Below, piece by piece: positions 11,345 to 19,507 of a DNA stretch of 64,000 nucleotides (position 1 is the first letter of the stretch; every line of letters begins with the position of its first letter). Position numbers and translations under genes: made by a program. The notes below the pieces were generated by a model. That model had not been told where the DNA came from and did not search any database. It was given only the letters and a program-made list of their open reading frames with translations. This DNA comes from an uncultured Pelagibacteraceae bacterium. GTDB taxonomy: Bacteria; Pseudomonadota; Alphaproteobacteria; Pelagibacterales; Pelagibacteraceae. The stretch spans positions 1 through 64,000 of the forward strand of contig CACNRG010000005.1 in the NCBI GenBank assembly GCA_902622805.1, given 5' to 3'.

Positions 11345-12182
11345 TTAAATTTATTTCCTCACTAATTAAAGAATGATCATGTTGAATTTGATCTTCATCA
11401 ATATTTGTTAAAGATAAATTTATAAGATCAAAAATTGCAAAGATAGTCTCAATAATTTTTTCAATATTTGATACATGAATTTTTCCTGCATTTTGATAGT
11501 TTTCAAATGTTTTTTTATTAAGAATATTATAGCCTATTTTTCGGTAGATCCTTCTAGCGACTAAAATTGAAAATCTAAAACTTATTGGGATGTTTTTTAT
11601 AGAGTAAAAAGAATTCTTATAAAAAGTATCTGCAAGGTCTATAGTTGATGAAATTTCCTCAAAATTATTATTTATATAAAATCTATTTATTTTTGAATCT
11701 TCAATCACATCTCTTGATATATTTGTAAGTTGCATAGCAACACCAAGATCAATAGCTGATTTAAGTGAGCTTTTTTTATTAACTTTTAAAATTTTTGCCA
11801 TCATTAAACCAACAGTCCCGGCGACTCTGTAAGAGTAAATTAAAAGGTCTTTTTTTGAATTTAATATTACCTTCTCTTTAATATCTGATCTTATACCATC
11901 TAATAGATCCTCAATAATTTTTACTGAAATTTTAAACTCATCAATAAGATTCCACATATTCTTAACTATTGGATTATCAAAATTTTTTTGTGTAAAATCT
12001 TTTTCAAACTGATTGAATTTAATTTCTTTAAATTCTAATTTTTCGTTATCATCTGCGATGTTGTCGGCAACTCTACAAAAATCATACAATGCAGAACATT
12101 TATTATATGTTTTTTTTGGTAAAAAAAAACCAGCCCAATTAAAAGATTTTGCGTAAATTGATAAGTAGCTTTTATTAGACAT
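11331..12182 (-). CDS. crtB: Phytoene synthase
   Basis: Condenses two geranylgeranyl diphosphates head to head to phytoene, the first committed carotenoid step. The 283-residue protein has both aspartate-rich metal sites: FCRVADNIADD near residue 35 and LTNISRDVIED near residue 155. The second is followed by NRFYI, as in other CrtB proteins. It shares one base with the crtI stop. Its substrate requires a GGPP synthase (crtE), which is not in this window. Confidence 0.95.
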   Translation of the reverse strand: MSNKSYLSIYAKSFNWAGFFLPKKTYNKCSALYDFCRVADNIADDNEKLEFKEIKFNQFEKDFTQKNFDNPIVKNMWNLIDEFKISVKIIEDLLDGIRSDIKEKVILNSKKDLLIYSYRVAGTVGLMMAKILKVNKKSSLKSAIDLGVAMQLTNISRDVIEDSKINRFYINNNFEEISSTIDLADTFYKNSFYSIKNIPISFRFSILVARRIYRKIGYNILNKKTFENYQNAGKIHVSNIEKIIETIFAIFDLINLSLTNIDEDQIQHDHSLISEEINLNERI

Positions 12183-13642
12183 TATAAAATTTTATCTAAC
12201 ACTTTTGCAGACGAGAGCACTCCTGGCACACCAGCTCCTGGATGAGTACCAGCTCCTACAAAATAAAGACCTTCATATATTTCAGATTTGTTGTGAAATC
12301 TAAAGTAAGCTGATTGAGAAAATTTCGGTTGTATTGAAAAACCAGATCCATATTTAGTGTTTAAATCTTTTTCAAAATAATCAGGTGTTAAATAAAAATC
12401 TTCAACAATATTTTCTCTAAGATTTGGCATTAAATCTCTTTCCATTTTATCTATTACTAAATTTTTCATTTTTTCACCTTCAGTAGACCAATCAATTTTT
12501 GACTGATTATTAGGCACTGGAACTAAAACATAAAAACAATCTTGTCCTGAGGGCGCCATAGATTTATCGGTAGCAGATGGTCTATGGAGATAGTAACTTA
12601 TATCGTTATTTAATTTTTTATTTTCAAATATATCATCAAGATGCTCTTTATATTTGCTTCCAAATTTTATTGTATGATGTTCTATATCATTATAAGTTTT
12701 TTTGGTTCCAAAATAATAAACAAATAATCCCATTGAGTATTCCATCCGACTTTTTTTCCATTTGAACAGAAATGAATTATTTTTACTTCCATTTAACATT
12801 TTTTCGTAAACTGCAGGCGGGTCCGCGTTACAAATAACATTATTAGATTTTATTATAGTCTCATTATCTAGTTGAACACCAGTAACTTTTTTTTTATCCA
12901 AAATAATTTTTTTAACTTCTTGACCCTTAATTAATTTAACTCCTACCTCATTCATCAATTTTTCAAAACCTTTTATAATATTTCCAGTTCCCTCCATTGA
13001 ATAATGAATTCCCCATTTTTTTTCTAAGTATAAAATGAGTCCGTAAATTGAAGTAGTTGTAAATGGATTTCCCCCAACCAAAAGTGGATGCATACTTAAC
13101 ATTCTTCTTAATTTTTCATTTTTAATATAAGATGAAACTAGTGAGTAAACCGATTTATAGCTTTTAAGTTTTAATAGAGCGGGTAATTGCTGAACCATTA
13201 CAAATGGCCTATCAAACGGTACATCAGCAAGTTCAGTAAAACCTTTATCGAATATTTTTTTTGTAAAACTTACTAACTTTTCATAACCTATCACATCATC
13301 TTTATTAATCTTTTTAATTTGACTTTTCATTTCAATTTCATCACCTGAGTAATTAAATTTAGTTTTATCCTCAAACACAAATTGATACCAAGTCTTAAGA
13401 GGAGAAAGTTTTATATAATTTTTTGGATCTTTTTGAAATAATTCAAATAATTCATTTATTAAGTAAGGCGCAGTAATAACAGTTGGTCCACCATCAAATG
13501 TAAAACCGTTTTTTTTAAAAACTCTTGCTCTTCCGCCTAAGTCGGTATGTTTTTCTATAAGTGTAACATCATGATTTTTTGCTTTTAAGCGAAGGGCTGC
13601 TGCAATACCACCAAATCCAGAGCCAATGATAATAGATTTCAT
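12182..13642 (-). CDS. crtI: Phytoene desaturase
   Basis: FAD enzyme that desaturates phytoene in several steps to lycopene. The 486-residue protein starts with IIIGSGFGGIAAALRLKAK and has LIEKHTDLGGRARVF shortly after. The C-terminal carotenoid desaturase signature is VGAGTHPGAGVPGVLSSAK. A GTG lies two codons upstream (13648); I prefer the ATG at 13642, which gives the usual N-terminus. Only 38 bases separate it from the end of atpF, with no convincing terminator, so transcription from the ATP synthase genes may continue into it. Confidence 0.95.
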   Translation of the reverse strand: MKSIIIGSGFGGIAAALRLKAKNHDVTLIEKHTDLGGRARVFKKNGFTFDGGPTVITAPYLINELFELFQKDPKNYIKLSPLKTWYQFVFEDKTKFNYSGDEIEMKSQIKKINKDDVIGYEKLVSFTKKIFDKGFTELADVPFDRPFVMVQQLPALLKLKSYKSVYSLVSSYIKNEKLRRMLSMHPLLVGGNPFTTTSIYGLILYLEKKWGIHYSMEGTGNIIKGFEKLMNEVGVKLIKGQEVKKIILDKKKVTGVQLDNETIIKSNNVICNADPPAVYEKMLNGSKNNSFLFKWKKSRMEYSMGLFVYYFGTKKTYNDIEHHTIKFGSKYKEHLDDIFENKKLNNDISYYLHRPSATDKSMAPSGQDCFYVLVPVPNNQSKIDWSTEGEKMKNLVIDKMERDLMPNLRENIVEDFYLTPDYFEKDLNTKYGSGFSIQPKFSQSAYFRFHNKSEIYEGLYFVGAGTHPGAGVPGVLSSAKVLDKIL

Positions 13643-13680
13643 AAACACAATCTATAGTTTTTTAAAAAATTGTAAAACTC

Positions 13681-14178
13681 TTATGAATTAATTTTTTTTA
13701 ACTCTTTTTTTGTTTCTTCTAAATTTTTTTGAAATAAATTATCAAGTTTTGATGTGTCTACAGACGTAGTTATTATTTTTTTTACAGAGTCCACAGCTAT
13801 TTTAATTGACGCATCCCTTATTTCTTTAATTGCATTTTCTTTCATTTGATTAATCTTATTTTCAGCTAAATTCTTTTTTAAATCAGATGACTTATGAAAT
13901 TTATCATTTAATTGAATAATTAATCTATCACTATCTTTTTTCGCTTGATCTAGAATTTCTTTTTTTACATTTTGAGCTGTATCTAGTTTATTTTGAGCTT
14001 TATCCAATAATGTTTTTGCCTCAGCTCTCAATTTTTCACTTTCATCAATTTCATCTTTAATATCTGAGATAAGTTTATTTAGTATTTCATTAATTTTATT
14101 AGGTATTTTTAAATATATTAAGCCCCCAAAAAAAATAACAAATGAAACTGCTACCCAAAATGTTGAATCAATTGCCAT
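13681..14178 (-). CDS. atpF: ATP synthase F0 subunit b
   Basis: Peripheral stalk subunit linking F0 to F1. From the ATG at 14178 the protein has 165 residues: one N-terminal membrane segment (about residues 5-24) and then a long charged coiled coil without proline-rich breaks. The frame is open upstream to 14214. That start would overlap the preceding gene by 47 bases and add a polar N-terminus, so the internal ATG (MAIDSTFWVAV) is favoured. It is the last gene of the F0 group, which ends with paired b-type subunits as in other alphaproteobacteria. Confidence 0.9.
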   Translation of the reverse strand: MAIDSTFWVAVSFVIFFGGLIYLKIPNKINEILNKLISDIKDEIDESEKLRAEAKTLLDKAQNKLDTAQNVKKEILDQAKKDSDRLIIQLNDKFHKSSDLKKNLAENKINQMKENAIKEIRDASIKIAVDSVKKIITTSVDTSKLDNLFQKNLEETKKELKKINS

Positions 14179-14758
14179 AATATTTGTCTCTATTTTTTTT
14201 TGATAAATCGTCAACTATTGCAGAAATACTGCTGTTATTAACATCAGCACCAATTAGTTTTTGAGTAAGCTCTGAAGCTGTTTCGATTGCAATCTTTGTG
14301 ATTTTTGCAGGAGCATCCTTTCTTAATTGATTTATCTCATCTTCAACTTTTTTAATTTCCTCATCAATTTGCTTATCTAAAACCTCTCTTTTAGCATTAA
14401 TATTTTTTAATGCTTTTTCTTTAGCTTGATCAAAAATATTTTTTGCCTCACTTTTACTTTGAGAGATAATTTTTTCGTACTCTTTTAATTTTTCTTCACT
14501 CTGTTGTCTTTTCTTGTCTGCTGCCTCAATGTTATCTGAAATTTGTGATTTCCTAGATTCTAAGTTTGCACTAATTTTTGGCAGTATTATTTTTGATAAA
14601 ATTAAATACAAAGCACCAAAAGTTAGAGTTAACCAAAAAATCTGAGAAACCCAAAATTCAGGATTTAATTGAGGCATACCTCCACTTTCAGCTGCAAAAA
14701 CCTTCTTTATTGAAAGAAAGCTAAAAAAAAATAACTGAAAAACGATTTTTTTAATCAT
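14168..14758 (-). CDS. atpG: ATP synthase F0 subunit b'
   Basis: Second b-type stalk subunit (b'), which pairs with the b subunit encoded next. The 196-residue protein has a hydrophobic N-terminus (residues 4-20). A second hydrophobic stretch, FWVSQIFWLTLTFGALYLI, is followed by a long helical region rich in lysine, glutamate and alanine. The QLNPEFWVSQIFWL segment is typical of alphaproteobacterial b'. It lies between atpE and atpF. The gene name varies (atpF' or atpG). Confidence 0.88.
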   Translation of the reverse strand: MIKKIVFQLFFFSFLSIKKVFAAESGGMPQLNPEFWVSQIFWLTLTFGALYLILSKIILPKISANLESRKSQISDNIEAADKKRQQSEEKLKEYEKIISQSKSEAKNIFDQAKEKALKNINAKREVLDKQIDEEIKKVEDEINQLRKDAPAKITKIAIETASELTQKLIGADVNNSSISAIVDDLSKKNRDKYYGN

Positions 14759-14764
14759 TCAAAT

Positions 14765-14992
14765 TTAAAATGCAAAAAGAATAATTAGCGCAACAACCAA
14801 TCCAAAAAGACCAGTTGCTTCTGCAAGTGCAAATCCTAACAATAAATTTGGAAACTGTTTTTGTGCTGCAGATGGATTTCTCATCGCACCTGACAAATAA
14901 TTTCCAAAAATTATTCCAATTCCTACACCGGCACCAGCTAGAGCAATTGCCGCTAATCCTGCACCGATCATTTTTGCTGCTTCTAATTCCAT
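14765..14992 (-). CDS. atpE: ATP synthase F0 subunit c
   Basis: Forms the proton-driven rotor ring. The 75-residue protein is two hydrophobic helices joined by the polar loop AMRNPSAAQK. The ion-binding glutamate lies in GFALAEATGLFGLV in helix two. The surroundings of that glutamate look like a proton-type site, not a sodium-type site, which is an inference. The gene has an unusually good ribosome binding site (see 14998-15003), which suits the need for many copies per complex. Confidence 0.97.
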   Translation of the reverse strand: MELEAAKMIGAGLAAIALAGAGVGIGIIFGNYLSGAMRNPSAAQKQFPNLLLGFALAEATGLFGLVVALIILFAF

Positions 14993-14997
14993 TATAT

Positions 14998-15003
14998 CCT
15001 CCT
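14998..15003 (-). promoter_or_regulatory. Strong Shine-Dalgarno sequence of atpE
   Basis: On the minus strand AGGAGG lies five bases before the atpE ATG, a full match to the anti-Shine-Dalgarno core. Most other starts I inspected in the window have no such sequence (for example ctaD, rplY, petA, rpoD and uvrB), so this one stands out. It fits the high translation needed for subunit c. Confidence 0.8.
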
Positions 15004-15010
15004 ATATTAA

Positions 15011-15745
15011 TTAATGGTGTAAATTTAATGCATCATTTAAGTAGATGCAGGTTAAGATTGCAAAAACATATGCCTGAAGAAAAGCAACTAATATCTCCAA
15101 ACCTGTTAAAGCAACCGAAAAACTTAGTGGAAGCCATCCACCAACTATTCCGAGACTTATTACAAAGCCTCCGAAAACTTTCATCATTGTATGACCAGCC
15201 ATCATATTGGCAAACAATCTAACTGATAGACTTACTGGTCTACTCAAATAGGAAATTATCTCAATAACAACAATAAGCGGAAGTAGAACAGCAGGTACTC
15301 CACTCGGAACAAATAATTTTAAATAACCAAAACCATGTTTTATAAAACCAATGATCGTAACCCCTATAAAGATGAATGCTGCAAGCATAAAAGTTACAAT
15401 AATGTGGCTAGTGACAGTGAAAGTGTAAGGTATCATGCCAAACATATTACAAAACAAGACAAACATAAATAAAGAAAATATGAATGCAAAATATGGTCTT
15501 GCTTTTGATCCAGCGGTATCACCAATCATTTTTGATATAAACGTATAGCTCAGTTCGGCCAATAATTGAATTTTATTTGGTATAAGAGAATTCTTCTTCG
15601 ATCCCAGATTGAAAATTATTAAAATTGCAAGAGAACTTACAACCATAAACAAACTTGCGTTTGTAAAAGATACATCAAATGTGCCAACTTTTATTTCAGG
15701 ACCAATTCTATAAACTTCGAATTGTGTCATTGGGTTTGCTGCCAT
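15011..15745 (-). CDS. atpB: ATP synthase F0 subunit a
   Basis: Stator channel subunit that passes protons to the c-ring. The 244-residue protein has five to six membrane helices. The essential arginine is in SLSVRLFANMMAGH, and the conserved C-terminal helix carries LEILVAFLQAYVFAIL. The start at 15745 gives the N-terminus AANPMTQFEVYRIGP, a normal form for alphaproteobacteria. It follows atpI by 8 bases and precedes atpE by 18. Confidence 0.97.
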   Translation of the reverse strand: MAANPMTQFEVYRIGPEIKVGTFDVSFTNASLFMVVSSLAILIIFNLGSKKNSLIPNKIQLLAELSYTFISKMIGDTAGSKARPYFAFIFSLFMFVLFCNMFGMIPYTFTVTSHIIVTFMLAAFIFIGVTIIGFIKHGFGYLKLFVPSGVPAVLLPLIVVIEIISYLSRPVSLSVRLFANMMAGHTMMKVFGGFVISLGIVGGWLPLSFSVALTGLEILVAFLQAYVFAILTCIYLNDALNLHH

Positions 15746-15753
15746 ATAAAAAT

Positions 15754-16029
15754 CTATTTTTGCATTTTTTTTGCTGATTTGACCACGTTAATTATACCTG
15801 CGATTACACCAACAAAAAAAAATATTATAATTAACCAGGGCTTAGTACCAAAGGTCTTGTCTAAAATAAACCCAATAATTGCCCCAACAGCGACAGCGGA
15901 GACTAATTCAGTGCTTAATTTAAAAGCGGCACCAATAGAGGTAGTATTTTCACTATTATCTCTTAAATTTTTCTTTGAAAGCTTCTCTTTTGCAATCTGT
16001 AAGCGAGTTTTGAACTGATCTTTTGGCAT
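15754..16029 (-). CDS. atpI: ATP synthase accessory protein AtpI
   Basis: Small membrane protein encoded at the head of F0 operons; in other bacteria it assists c-ring assembly or magnesium uptake. The 91-residue protein has a basic, polar N-terminus and two hydrophobic segments joined by a short loop (DKTFGTKPW). The second segment is VGVIAGIINVVK, as in the AtpI/Q-like family. It is the first F0 gene here and starts 6 bases after the smc stop. Confidence 0.88.
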   Translation of the reverse strand: MPKDQFKTRLQIAKEKLSKKNLRDNSENTTSIGAAFKLSTELVSAVAVGAIIGFILDKTFGTKPWLIIIFFFVGVIAGIINVVKSAKKMQK

Positions 16030-16035
16030 TCAGTT

Positions 16036-18432
16036 TTAGGCAACCATACTCTCTGCTTTTTGAAGGTCTACAGCAACTAGTTGGCTTATTCCCTTTTCCG
16101 GCATAGTTACACCATATAGCCTGTCCATTTTAGACATAGTTAAAGCGTGATGCGTAACAATTATAAATTTCGTGTTAGTGATTTTTGTTAGTTCTTCTAA
16201 AAGGCTGCAAAATCTAGTTACATTCGCATCATCCAATGGTGCATCAACCTCGTCTAAAACACAAATAGGAGAAGGATTAGTCAAAAAAACTGCAAAAATA
16301 AGCGATAGCGCAGTTAAGGCTTGTTCGCCTCCAGACAATAATGTTATTGATTGTAACCTTTTTCCCGGCGGGCTAACCAACATTTCCAATCCTGCTTCTA
16401 GGGGATCTTCAGAGTCAACCAACTCTAGCTTTGCACTACCACCATTAAACAATTTTGTGTAAACCTCATTAAATTTTCTATTAACCTTTTCAAATGCTTC
16501 AATTAATCTCTCTCTACCTTTTTGATTTAACTCATTAATACTATCTTTAAGTTTGATTATAGCAGTAACCAAATCTGCACGATCTTGTTCCATTTTCTTT
16601 ATTTCAACCTCATATTTGTTTGTCTCCTCGTCAGCTTTTAAATTAACTGATCCTAGCTTTTCTCTTTCTTGTTTTTTTTTATCAAGTAAATCTTCTTGAT
16701 TGACTGCATCTGGAAGTTCTTCTTTTCCATACAAATTAGAATTTTCTAAAATATTTTCTTCAGTTAAATTCAGCTCTGAATTTATTCTATCCACCAAATC
16801 ATTTTTTCTTTTTTTTAATCCCTCAATAGTGGCACCTGAACTTGCTTTCCTTTCTCTAATTTGAATTGATTGTTCTTGAATTTCATTTAGCTGAACTCGC
16901 AAAGATTCTATTTTTTCATCTGTTAAATTAATAATAGATTCATTTTCTACTTTTTCCTTTTCAGAAATTCTTAGTCCCTCTGAAATTTGACCTTTTTTTT
17001 CAGCTTGTTTTTCTGGTTGTCTGTCTAATTGTTCTAATTGTGAATTTAACTTACTTTTTCTCTCGGTTAATTCATTTACCATTTTTTCCGAATTTGATAA
17101 TAAATTTTTCCAGCTCCCAATTTCTTGATCAATAATATTTATTCTTTCATTTCTTTTGACAGACTCTTTTTTTATGCTTTGGTTTTTGCTATAACTATCA
17201 GCATATTCTTCGATAATTATTTTGCAATTATCAAGAACTTTAATTGCTTCCTCATTTTTTTGCAGTTTGATTAATTCTTTTATCTGATCAATTTCTAATT
17301 TTAATTTATTTTTTGTATTATTTAAATCCTCATTAGATTTCTTCTCAGTCTCATAATATCGTGAGTCTATTTCAATCAGCTCTCCTTTTTCTTCCTTAAG
17401 TCTTTTTTCATTTGATTTTGCATCAATTACAATTCCTTTTTCCCTGCTTATATCGTCATCAAATGTACGAAGAGATTTTTTTATATTTTCTATCTCATCT
17501 TGAATTCTTGTATTTTCCTCATCTAAACTTTGAAGTTCTAAGTTTAGTCTTTGTATTTTAGATAAATTTTCAATATTTTTTTCTCTTAGTGGTGTGACTT
17601 TGTCAGTTTCAGATTTGATTAAGTTATCAATCGCAGAAATCTTATCATTAAAACCACTAACTTCACCTTCAGCCTCAGTATTAATTTCATTCTCAACTCT
17701 AATCTCTTTATCTATTTCTAATAATTTTAAATAATATAAGCCAGCCTCTACCTTTTTTATTTCATCAGATATATTTTTATATTTAGTGGCTTCTTCTGCC
17801 TGTTTCTGAAGATTTGCTAATTGTTTTTCCTGCTGTCTTCTTAATTCATCTGCTCTCTTTAAATTATTTTCTGCAGCACTTAATCTTAATTCGGCCTCAT
17901 GCCTTCTTACATGTAAGCCTGATATTCCTGCAGCCTCTTCTAAAATAGCTCTTCTATCTGTCGGTTTTGCAGTAACAAGCGCCCCAATACGACCTTGACT
18001 AATCATTGAAGGCGAATGAGCGCCAGTTGAAAGATCAGCAAAAAACATTTGAGCATCTCTTGCTCTTACTTCTTTGTCATTGATAAAAAATTTTGATCCT
18101 TTGTCTTTTTCAATTTTTCTTCTAACATGAACTTCTTCTAATTCTCGATATTGAACAGGGCCTTCATTATTGGGATTGCTAACTGATATAGATACTTCAG
18201 CGATATTTTTTGATGTTTTATTTGAAGTTCCAGAAAATATTACATCTTCCATTCCTGAACCTCTCATACTTTTTGCTGATGTTTCACCCATAACCCATCT
18301 TAGAGACTCAACAATATTTGATTTACCACAACCATTTGGACCAACAATTCCGGTCAGACCATTTTCAATCAAAAAATTTGTCTTATCAGCAAAAGATTTA
18401 AATCCATTAAGTTGGATTTTTTTAAACTCCAT
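16036..18432 (-). CDS. smc: Chromosome segregation ATPase SMC, short form without a recognisable hinge
   Basis: SMC proteins form ring-shaped ATPases that compact and align chromosomes. The two halves of the ATPase head are intact: Walker A GPNGCGKSN at residues 31-39, signature LLSGGEQALTAL near 698, and Walker B VCVL-type ICVLDEVDAPLDDAN near 724. Between them lies a coiled coil of only about 475 residues. The protein has 798 residues, whereas usual bacterial SMCs have about 1150-1200. I cannot find the globular hinge with its glycine motifs in the middle region (about residues 330-460), which stays charged and helical. No frameshift is visible. It lies between atpI and a dsbA-like gene, a known alphaproteobacterial neighbourhood. 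Confidence 0.93.
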   Translation of the reverse strand: MEFKKIQLNGFKSFADKTNFLIENGLTGIVGPNGCGKSNIVESLRWVMGETSAKSMRGSGMEDVIFSGTSNKTSKNIAEVSISVSNPNNEGPVQYRELEEVHVRRKIEKDKGSKFFINDKEVRARDAQMFFADLSTGAHSPSMISQGRIGALVTAKPTDRRAILEEAAGISGLHVRRHEAELRLSAAENNLKRADELRRQQEKQLANLQKQAEEATKYKNISDEIKKVEAGLYYLKLLEIDKEIRVENEINTEAEGEVSGFNDKISAIDNLIKSETDKVTPLREKNIENLSKIQRLNLELQSLDEENTRIQDEIENIKKSLRTFDDDISREKGIVIDAKSNEKRLKEEKGELIEIDSRYYETEKKSNEDLNNTKNKLKLEIDQIKELIKLQKNEEAIKVLDNCKIIIEEYADSYSKNQSIKKESVKRNERINIIDQEIGSWKNLLSNSEKMVNELTERKSKLNSQLEQLDRQPEKQAEKKGQISEGLRISEKEKVENESIINLTDEKIESLRVQLNEIQEQSIQIRERKASSGATIEGLKKRKNDLVDRINSELNLTEENILENSNLYGKEELPDAVNQEDLLDKKKQEREKLGSVNLKADEETNKYEVEIKKMEQDRADLVTAIIKLKDSINELNQKGRERLIEAFEKVNRKFNEVYTKLFNGGSAKLELVDSEDPLEAGLEMLVSPPGKRLQSITLLSGGEQALTALSLIFAVFLTNPSPICVLDEVDAPLDDANVTRFCSLLEELTKITNTKFIIVTHHALTMSKMDRLYGVTMPEKGISQLVAVDLQKAESMVA

Positions 18433-18440
18433 ACACTATG

Positions 18441-19028
18441 TTATATCAGTTTTTCTAGATTTTTTTTTAAATTTTTATAATTAAGAGATTTTTCAAACTT
18501 TTTATCATTAATTATAATCGTAGGAGTAGCATTTACTTTGAATTTTTTTACCCCTTGGATACGATCATTTAAAATGAAATCTTCTATAGTTTTATCTTTT
18601 GTGCATTTATCAAAATCAACATCTATATTCTCTGAAACTAAAAATTTTTTTAAATTTTCATTAACTTCTTCAATTGTTTTACCTTTGACCCATTTAGTTT
18701 GATTGAGATATAAACTATCTAAAATTTCCGATTTACCGTCATTCCTACATTGAGCAATTTTTGATGCATTTAAGGCAACTGCATCTAATGGAAAATGTCT
18801 AAATTCTATTCTAACAAGACCGATATCAATATATTCTTTTTTTAAATCTGGAAGAATATTTATGTGAAATTTCGCACAATGGCTACAAGTAAGAGATTCA
18901 TAAACTATAATAGTTATTTTTGCATTATCTTGACCAATTTTAATTCTTTTAATTTTTTTTGAGCTATCAGCGTTTATAACTGAAGTCTGAAATAAAAGAA
19001 TAAAAAAAAGAATAATTAATTTTTTCAT
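18441..19028 (-). CDS. DsbA-family thiol:disulfide protein, secreted
   Basis: Periplasmic thioredoxin-fold protein of the DsbA/DsbG-like group, probably acting in disulfide bond formation. The 195-residue protein has an N-terminal signal peptide (MKKLIILFFILLF, cleavage probably near residue 20). The active-site motif CSHC is in SLTCSHCAKFH. The cis-proline loop is seen in VNATPTIIIN. It overlaps the DUF721 gene by ATGA and precedes smc, as in many relatives. Whether it is an oxidase or an isomerase cannot be judged from sequence. Confidence 0.88.
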   Translation of the reverse strand: MKKLIILFFILLFQTSVINADSSKKIKRIKIGQDNAKITIIVYESLTCSHCAKFHINILPDLKKEYIDIGLVRIEFRHFPLDAVALNASKIAQCRNDGKSEILDSLYLNQTKWVKGKTIEEVNENLKKFLVSENIDVDFDKCTKDKTIEDFILNDRIQGVKKFKVNATPTIIINDKKFEKSLNYKNLKKNLEKLI

Positions 19029-19507
19029 TTTTGTTTAAAAACTTTTGTAAGTTCTAATAAAGATTTTTTAATTTTTTCATTATTAATGTTATTAATCTTT
19101 TTTTGATATTTCTTAATTGTCACATTTTGATCTCTAGTTTCCGAAGTAGATAGAAAATTCTGATCATTGTCAAAACTAATAAATTTAAGTTTTTCAACTA
19201 CAGGGTATCCAAAAAAGCTGTTCATTTTATCAATAATTTTTTTTTTCGAATATTCTAAATCAACCTCATGACCTCTTTTGACCATTATTATTAAAGTGCT
19301 TACACCAAATCTATTTGAATTTTTAAAAGATTTTGGGTAGCAAAACCTGAAGAAATCTTCGCCAACAATATATTTCCAATTATTTAAAGTTTCAGAGTAA
19401 ATATGTCCTTTTTTATTTATAATCTTTTTTATATTTTTTGGTAAAGTGTCTTTAAATGATCTTAAGCCTTGAACGTTTCTCTGCTTAGAACTATTTTTAA
19501 ATTGCAT
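19025..19507 (-). CDS. DUF721 (DciA-like) protein
   Basis: DUF721 proteins include DciA, which loads the replicative helicase in bacteria lacking DnaC or DnaI homologues. The 160-residue protein shows the family pattern of a basic N-terminus, then W-x-x-IVG in NWKYIVGEDFFRFCYP, and a strand-rich KH-like part (STLIIMVKRGHEVDLEY). I chose the ATG at 19507. Its start codon touches the mutY start codon on the other strand, so no spacer exists. Function in helicase loading is inferred from the family only. Confidence 0.8.
   Translation of the reverse strand: MQFKNSSKQRNVQGLRSFKDTLPKNIKKIINKKGHIYSETLNNWKYIVGEDFFRFCYPKSFKNSNRFGVSTLIIMVKRGHEVDLEYSKKKIIDKMNSFFGYPVVEKLKFISFDNDQNFLSTSETRDQNVTIKKYQKKINNINNEKIKKSLLELTKVFKQK

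Noticed and set aside
13643-13680. Terminator between atpF and crtI
   Set aside because: The palindrome GTTTTTTAAAAAAC has no loop and no G-C stem, so it is not a convincing terminator.
7005-16029. Proteorhodopsin or crtE within the carotenoid cluster
   Set aside because: All frames in the cluster are accounted for; no seven-helix opsin or prenyl diphosphate synthase motif is present in the window.
19469-19507. Upstream start for mutY at 19469
   Set aside because: It adds 13 residues not expected in MutY and would run into the DUF721 coding sequence; the ATG at 19508 gives the typical N-terminus.
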